Shown piece after piece: positions 6,686 through 10,210 of a DNA stretch of 10,210 bases. Origin of the DNA: Verrucomicrobia bacterium UBA4286 (GTDB lineage: Bacteria > Verrucomicrobiota > Kiritimatiellia > RFP12 > UBA1067); contig DGVK01000151.1 in NCBI GenBank assembly GCA_002395905.1, positions 1 through 10,210 on the forward strand. Direction: 5' to 3'. The stretch's first letter is position 1, and the number at the start of each line of letters is the position of its first letter. Both the position numbers and the translations under genes were made by a program. The notes under the pieces were generated by a model, which was not told where the DNA came from, ran no database searches, and saw only the letters and a program-made list of their open reading frames with translations.

Positions 6686-7228
6686 TTAACGGGCAAAACC
6701 GCCTTTGCGTTGGGTTAGAAATTCACGTATCTTGCGCCGCGCCTCCGACAGACGAAACTTTACAGTGCCTTCGGGAATCGCGAGCGCCTCTGCTATGTCG
6801 GCAACCGACAGCGCGCTGTAATACCTCAAGACCACCGTTTCATGCAGTATCGGCGTAAGGCGTGCTATCGCCAGGCGAACGACCTCGGCGTCGGACTTCG
6901 CAGCCATCATCGCCGCAGGGTCCGGACGCTCGTCCTCCACCTCCGGAGGCTCTTCCATGAAATTGAGCGCGTTCGCCGCCTTAAGCCGCATGTCATCGCG
7001 GTGGAGATTCACAAGAATTGCACACAGAAAGGTGAAATACGCCTGTTCAGACTCGAAATCTCCATTGGCCCTCACAGCTCTTGCGAGAGTCCTTATGGCT
7101 AAATCCTCCGATTGGGACGCATCGCCGCAAAGACGATATGCAAACTTGTAGAGCCGCCTTGAATAAGCGGCTACAAGATCCTCGGCGCCTTCCTTGGGCG
7201 TCTTCCGGAGTTTTTCCCAGATATGCAT
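6686..7228 (-). CDS. ECF-type RNA polymerase sigma factor
   Basis: This 180-residue protein has the two-domain plan of extracytoplasmic-function sigma factors. Region 2 is about residues 17-83 (LVAAYSRRLYKFAYRL, QSEDLAIRTLARAVR, then NLHRDDMRLK near the -10-contacting segment). An acidic, proline-containing linker spans 91-105. Region 4 is about 113-170 with a helix-turn-helix (VVLRYYSALSVADIAEALAI, then PEGTVKFRLSEARRKIREF). Phe158 replaces the Ser common in the GTVKSRL motif. It should direct RNA polymerase to a small regulon, probably including its own operon. The next gene, 24 bases on, encodes a membrane protein in the anti-sigma position, followed by two secreted proteins. An in-frame TGA ten codons upstream of the ATG bounds the start, and no other ATG lies between. 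Its immediate leader holds an inverted repeat and a palindrome over the start. I could not identify a promoter by eye. Confidence 0.93.
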   Translation of the reverse strand: MHIWEKLRKTPKEGAEDLVAAYSRRLYKFAYRLCGDASQSEDLAIRTLARAVRANGDFESEQAYFTFLCAILVNLHRDDMRLKAANALNFMEEPPEVEDERPDPAAMMAAKSDAEVVRLAIARLTPILHETVVLRYYSALSVADIAEALAIPEGTVKFRLSEARRKIREFLTQRKGGFAR

Positions 7229-7232
7229 ATCT
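7219..7232. repeat. 14-bp perfect palindrome spanning the sigma-factor start codon
   Basis: AGATATGCATATCT reads the same on both strands, and the sigma-factor ATG (7228-7226) lies inside it. A palindrome this long could be a dimeric regulator site, but roughly one is expected by chance in a sequence of this length. It matters mainly because it adjoins an inverted repeat immediately upstream. Confidence 0.4.
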
Positions 7233-7255
7233 TCATCTATGTTAAACGGATGAAG
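7231..7255 (-). promoter_or_regulatory. Inverted repeat in the sigma-factor leader, possible ribosome-binding-site hairpin or operator
   Basis: On the minus strand CTTCATC (7255-7249), an 11-base spacer and GATGAAG (7237-7231) form a perfect seven-pair inverted repeat. It ends two bases before the sigma-factor ATG. In RNA the second arm contains GAAG, the only purine run positioned to act as a Shine-Dalgarno, so a hairpin could hide it. As DNA it could be an operator. The whole gap between the response regulator and the sigma gene is only 56 bases and holds no recognisable terminator or sigma70-type promoter. Confidence 0.4.
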
Positions 7256-7284
7256 TCATGCTTTGGTTTGGTCGCGGAGATGCG

Positions 7285-7962
7285 TCAATCAACCAGCTTG
7301 TAGCCGGACCCCCGGAGGCTTGCTATCATCCCGGCCGCAGTTCCAAGTTTCCGCCTGAGGCGGCTGAAGTGCGTTCGTAAAAGTCCTTCGCTGAATACGC
7401 CGGAACTTCGCACGACTTCAAGTATTTCATCCTGGGAGAAGAACCTTCCACGCTCGGTGTTGAGAAGCCACAATATATCCCCTTCTGTCTTGGTGAGCTT
7501 CACTTCCACACCGGGTCCGCAGGCGGTAAGCGCGTCGAAATCGACTGAAAGCCTGCCGATCTGAGTGCGGCGCGGTCGGGAGACACTTTCCTTGAACGAC
7601 GCCGCGCGTTCCAGCGCGCGGCGTATCCGCGCGACAAGTTCCGCCTCGCCTGCGTTCTTTGAAATGCAGTCGTCGGCGCCGAGCCCTAACGCGCGGACCT
7701 GGTTCACCTCGGTTGCGGCCGAAGTAAGGAAAAGCACCGGCGTCGTTCTGTCGACGACGCGGATTTCACGGCAGACCTCGAACCCGCTTTTGCCGGGCAT
7801 CATGACGTCGAGAAGGACAAGATCGGGCCGCTTGGCGAGGAACTGCCCGACCGCATGCACCCCGCGATGCGACAGCCTCACGGAGAATCCGTTCTCCGTA
7901 AGCATGTCCTTGATTGCGGTTCTGACGATTCTTTCGTCGTCGACTACAAGGATCTCCGCCAT
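7285..7962 (-). CDS. OmpR/PhoB-type response regulator with degenerate switch residues
   Basis: This 225-residue regulator has a receiver domain (1-120) and a winged-helix DNA-binding domain (about 130-225). The receiver keeps the acidic pair D8/D9, the phospho-acceptor D52 (LLDVMMPGKSG), T80 and K102. However, the residue after K102 is Asn rather than the near-invariant Pro (ISKNAGEAEL), and position 99, usually Tyr or Phe in OmpR-type proteins, is Cys. Phosphorylation chemistry looks possible, but the output coupling surface may differ. The winged helix shows LTKTEGDILWLL, the recognition helix THFSRLRRKLG and the C-terminal hairpin RGSGYKLVD. No histidine kinase is visible, so the partner is encoded elsewhere or is absent. 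The gene starts seven bases after the M48 protease stop with only a weak ribosome site, so it is probably co-transcribed with it. It precedes the sigma gene by 56 bases and is a possible regulator of it. Confidence 0.93.
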   Translation of the reverse strand: MAEILVVDDERIVRTAIKDMLTENGFSVRLSHRGVHAVGQFLAKRPDLVLLDVMMPGKSGFEVCREIRVVDRTTPVLFLTSAATEVNQVRALGLGADDCISKNAGEAELVARIRRALERAASFKESVSRPRRTQIGRLSVDFDALTACGPGVEVKLTKTEGDILWLLNTERGRFFSQDEILEVVRSSGVFSEGLLRTHFSRLRRKLGTAAGMIASLRGSGYKLVD

Positions 7963-7969
7963 GGACGCT

Positions 7970-8866
7970 TTAAAGGAACTCGGTCCTGTCGAGGTTCTGA
8001 AGAGCGGATATCCTGTCTTCGAGAGAAGGATGGGTCGCCCAGATCGAAGTCCTGCGCCTTCCTTCCGCGATTCCCATCGCCTTCAGCGAGTCGGGCAGAA
8101 CGCCCGGACGCAGATTCCCCAGCCGGCGCAGCGCGGCGATCATCGGCGACGGCGAGCCGAGAAGCTTCGCCGAACCGGCGTCGGCCGCATACTCGCGCCT
8201 GCGCGAGAACGCGAAAACCACGAGCGAGGCGAGAATCCCGAGCACCGTCTGCAGCACCATCACGACAAGATAGTAGGTGCCGGAGGAAGAACGCCTTCTT
8301 TCACCTCCGCCGGAGGCCAGCACAGACGCTATCGCGCGGGAGAAGAATATGACGAAAGCGTTCAGAACGCCCTGCACAAGGGTGAGAGTCACCATGTCGC
8401 CGTTTGCGACGTGGCTCATCTCGTGCCCGAGAACGGCGCGAAGCTCTTCCCTGGACATCTGCCGCATTATATCAGTAGAAACTGCAACGAGGGCGCTGTT
8501 CTTGAACGCGCCTGTCGCGAACGCGTTGGCTTCACCGGGGTATATCGCGACCTCGGGAGTCTTGACGTTCGCGCGGCGTGCGAGGTCTTCGACCGTCTGC
8601 ACAAGCCAACGCTCGGCCTCGCCCTCGGTCCCGTCGATCGTCTTCGCGCGGCAGGAGAACTTCGCGATCGGCTTCGAGAGAAGAAGCGACACGAAGGAAC
8701 CCACCAGACCGTAGACGACGGCGAACACCATGAGGTTGGTGTATTCCGGGCCGAGCGTCTGTTCGAGCGAGGTGCCGGTAAGGAGTATCGACAGGACGTT
8801 CGCGGTCACCCCCAGAAGCAGGAGGACCGCGATGTTCGTCACAAGAAAGAGCAGGATACGCTTCAT
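7970..8866 (-). CDS. htpX: HtpX-like M48 family membrane zinc metalloprotease
   Basis: This 298-residue inner-membrane protease, of typical HtpX length, degrades damaged or misfolded membrane proteins in its family. The layout is two N-terminal hydrophobic helices (about 4-29 and 44-63), the conserved segment VAIYPGEANAFATG (106-119), the zinc site HEMSH (148-152), further hydrophobic segments (about 160-184 and 198-220) and the third zinc ligand in REYAADAGSAKLL (E225). The C-terminal THPSLEDRI (278-286) is the family's substrate-side motif. All catalytic and metal residues are present. The ATG follows the permease stop after a single base, with no obvious Shine-Dalgarno, suggesting translational coupling. 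Linkage to a response regulator fits envelope-stress control, but that is inference. The symbol reflects family resemblance, not proven orthology. Confidence 0.95.
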   Translation of the reverse strand: MKRILLFLVTNIAVLLLLGVTANVLSILLTGTSLEQTLGPEYTNLMVFAVVYGLVGSFVSLLLSKPIAKFSCRAKTIDGTEGEAERWLVQTVEDLARRANVKTPEVAIYPGEANAFATGAFKNSALVAVSTDIMRQMSREELRAVLGHEMSHVANGDMVTLTLVQGVLNAFVIFFSRAIASVLASGGGERRRSSSGTYYLVVMVLQTVLGILASLVVFAFSRRREYAADAGSAKLLGSPSPMIAALRRLGNLRPGVLPDSLKAMGIAEGRRRTSIWATHPSLEDRISALQNLDRTEFL

Positions 8867-8867
8867 T

Positions 8868-10210
8868 TTACATCAACGCGTACTTGGCGACGAAGAGCGC
8901 CGTGAGAATGTACATGATCCAGTGGATGCGCTTGAAGTTGCCTGCGAGGGCGTTGATGACCGTGTAGGCGATCACGCCGAACATGATGCCGTCGGAGATG
9001 GAGTATGTGAACGGCATCGCCGCCACCGCGAGAAACGCGGGGACAGCCTCGCCGGCATCGCCCCAGTTGACGTCCGCACAGGACGAGAGCATCATGTATC
9101 CGACGATGATCAGCGCGGGAGCGGTCGCGAAACCGGGAATTGCGAGGAACACCGGCGCGAAGATTATCGCAAGCGCGAAGAGCGCGGCGGATGTCACGGC
9201 GGTGAGGCCCGTCTTGCCGCCGGCCATCACGCCGGATGCGGATTCGACAAAGGTCGTCGTCGTCGACGTACCGAACACCGCACCGACGGAGGTCGCTATG
9301 GAGTCGGCGCAGAGCGCGCCGGAAATGCGGGGGAGCCGGCCTCTCTTGTCAAGGAAGCCGCCCTTCATGGAGACGCCGATCAACGTGCCGAGCGTGTCGA
9401 AAAGATCGACGAAGAAGAACGCGAACATGACGACGAAGAAGTCGAGCGTCTTCACGAGCGTCCAGCCGCTCTTCACGACAACGCCGCCCTGCGTGCAGGT
9501 CCAGCTGTCGGAGTTGAAGAGCGCGCCGAAAGTAGTGCCGAACTCGGTGAAGTTCTGCGCGAGGCCCTTGATGGAGAAGTCCGGATAGAGCGAGAAGAAG
9601 CCGCCCGCGGGATCGGGCACATACACGCCGCACGCCTGCGCGGCCATGCCGAGCCCCCACGTGAACAGGATGCCGAACAGGATCGCCCCCTTGAAGCCCT
9701 TGACCAGCAGGAAACCCGTGAAGAGCGTTCCGGCGAGGGCCAGCACGGCGCAGATTCCGCTCGTGTGGAACGGCACGTCGTGGAACCTCACGAGAGACAC
9801 CAGCGTAGCCGGGTTGTCCACGATTATGCCGGCGGTCTTCATGGCTATAAGGCAGATGAAGAGGCCTATGCCCGCCGCCACGGCTTTCTTGAGCGAGAAA
9901 GGAATCGCGTTGAATATACCTTCGCGAACGGGAGTGAGCGAGAGGGCCAGGAAGACCAGACCTTCCACAAACACCGCGAGAAGCGCGAACTGCCAGCTGT
10001 AGCCCATCCCGAGCACGACGCCGAAGGTGAGAAACGCGTTAAGCCCCATTCCCGGCGCGAGCACGAACGGGTAGTTGGACATGAACGCCATCAGCAGTGT
10101 GCCGACGACCGAGGCGACCGCCGTCGCCACGAACACGCCGCCGCGCGGGATTCCCGCTACCGAAAGGATGTTGGGGTTCACGGCGAGGATGTACGCCATC
10201 GTCATGAACG
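8868..10210 (-). CDS. NCS2 family nucleobase permease, AzgA-like (purine uptake), 5' end outside the window
   Basis: This is a multi-spanning inner-membrane permease of the AzgA branch, which imports hypoxanthine, guanine or adenine, probably with protons. Numbering from the first visible Met (10205), it shows TMAYILAVNPNILS (2-15), NYPFVLAPGMGLNAF (44-58), FVDLFDTLGTLIG (265-277), GTSTTTTFVESASGV (312-326) with the conserved E321, and YSISDGI (401-407). The TM8 acidic residues D267 and D270 are present. That first Met is not the true start: the codon before it reads Phe, matching the family's Phe-x-Thr-Met-Ala-Tyr, and the frame stays open to the window edge. About 25-30 residues are therefore missing. 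A loop near 229-248 (NSDSWTCTQGGVVVKSGW) looks longer than I expect for the family. The stop lies one base before the M48 protease start, so the two genes are almost certainly one transcript. Exact substrate is not decidable from sequence. Confidence 0.93.
   Translation of the reverse strand, partial: FMTMAYILAVNPNILSVAGIPRGGVFVATAVASVVGTLLMAFMSNYPFVLAPGMGLNAFLTFGVVLGMGYSWQFALLAVFVEGLVFLALSLTPVREGIFNAIPFSLKKAVAAGIGLFICLIAMKTAGIIVDNPATLVSLVRFHDVPFHTSGICAVLALAGTLFTGFLLVKGFKGAILFGILFTWGLGMAAQACGVYVPDPAGGFFSLYPDFSIKGLAQNFTEFGTTFGALFNSDSWTCTQGGVVVKSGWTLVKTLDFFVVMFAFFFVDLFDTLGTLIGVSMKGGFLDKRGRLPRISGALCADSIATSVGAVFGTSTTTTFVESASGVMAGGKTGLTAVTSAALFALAIIFAPVFLAIPGFATAPALIIVGYMMLSSCADVNWGDAGEAVPAFLAVAAMPFTYSISDGIMFGVIAYTVINALAGNFKRIHWIMYILTALFVAKYALM

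Noticed and set aside
7229..7284. Possible sigma70-like promoter (ATGACT and TTTAAC) before the sigma gene
   Set aside because: The two boxes are only seven bases apart and each matches four of six consensus positions, so they are not credible as a pair.
7565..8905. 446-codon open frame on the plus strand opposite the response regulator and protease
   Set aside because: It lies antisense to two genes with complete conserved motifs; the translation is rich in Arg and lacks any recognisable domain, as expected from GC-rich shadow frames.
1..10210. tRNA, rRNA, CRISPR array, insertion sequence or phage genes
   Set aside because: I found no cloverleaf-like segments, no regularly spaced direct repeats, no transposase or integrase motifs, and the gaps between genes are too short to hold them.

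Overview
The window looks like a chromosomal segment of a GC-rich, Gram-negative-type bacterium. My best guess is the PVC superphylum (Verrucomicrobiota/Kiritimatiellota/Lentisphaerota-like, often gut or rumen). The guess rests on gene style, not on a marker gene: a secreted SUMF1-fold protein with its own N-terminal beta-rich domain, a secreted LamG-repeat protein ending in a short hydrophobic tail, and an ECF sigma factor in the same operon. There is no rRNA, tRNA, CRISPR array, transposase or phage gene. All eight genes lie on the minus strand, so transcription runs from high to low coordinates.

Region 1 (10210 to 7285) is a tightly packed three-gene block. It holds an NCS2/AzgA-type purine permease whose 5' end lies outside the window, an HtpX-like M48 membrane zinc protease one base after the permease stop, and an OmpR-type response regulator seven bases after the protease. 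The regulator keeps the phospho-acceptor aspartate but has lost the Lys-Pro and the aromatic switch position. No partner kinase is visible.

Region 2 (7228 to 1346) is the most interesting part: four co-directional genes with gaps of 24, 13 and -4 bases. They encode an ECF sigma factor, a single-pass membrane protein in the anti-sigma position with no zinc-anti-sigma motif, a secreted SUMF1-domain protein without the catalytic cysteine pair of sulfatase-activating enzymes, and a 1079-residue secreted protein made of three diverged copies of a LamG-plus-beta-module unit. The last two overlap by ATGA. The short leader before the sigma gene carries an inverted repeat and a palindrome covering the presumed ribosome binding site and start codon. 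I read this as a self-contained envelope or cell-surface system: a sigma/membrane-protein switch driving secreted, probably ligand-binding proteins. The function is inferred, not shown.

Region 3 (1285 to 125) is a dicarboxylate/amino-acid:cation symporter family transporter, 60 bases downstream of the LamG gene. Several canonical cation- and substrate-binding residues are replaced, which points away from acidic substrates and possibly to altered ion coupling. The last 124 bases hold no gene, only a weak imperfect hairpin.

Gaps between genes are all 60 bases or less, apart from the 124 bases at the left edge. The many long open frames on the plus strand are shadows of the minus-strand genes.
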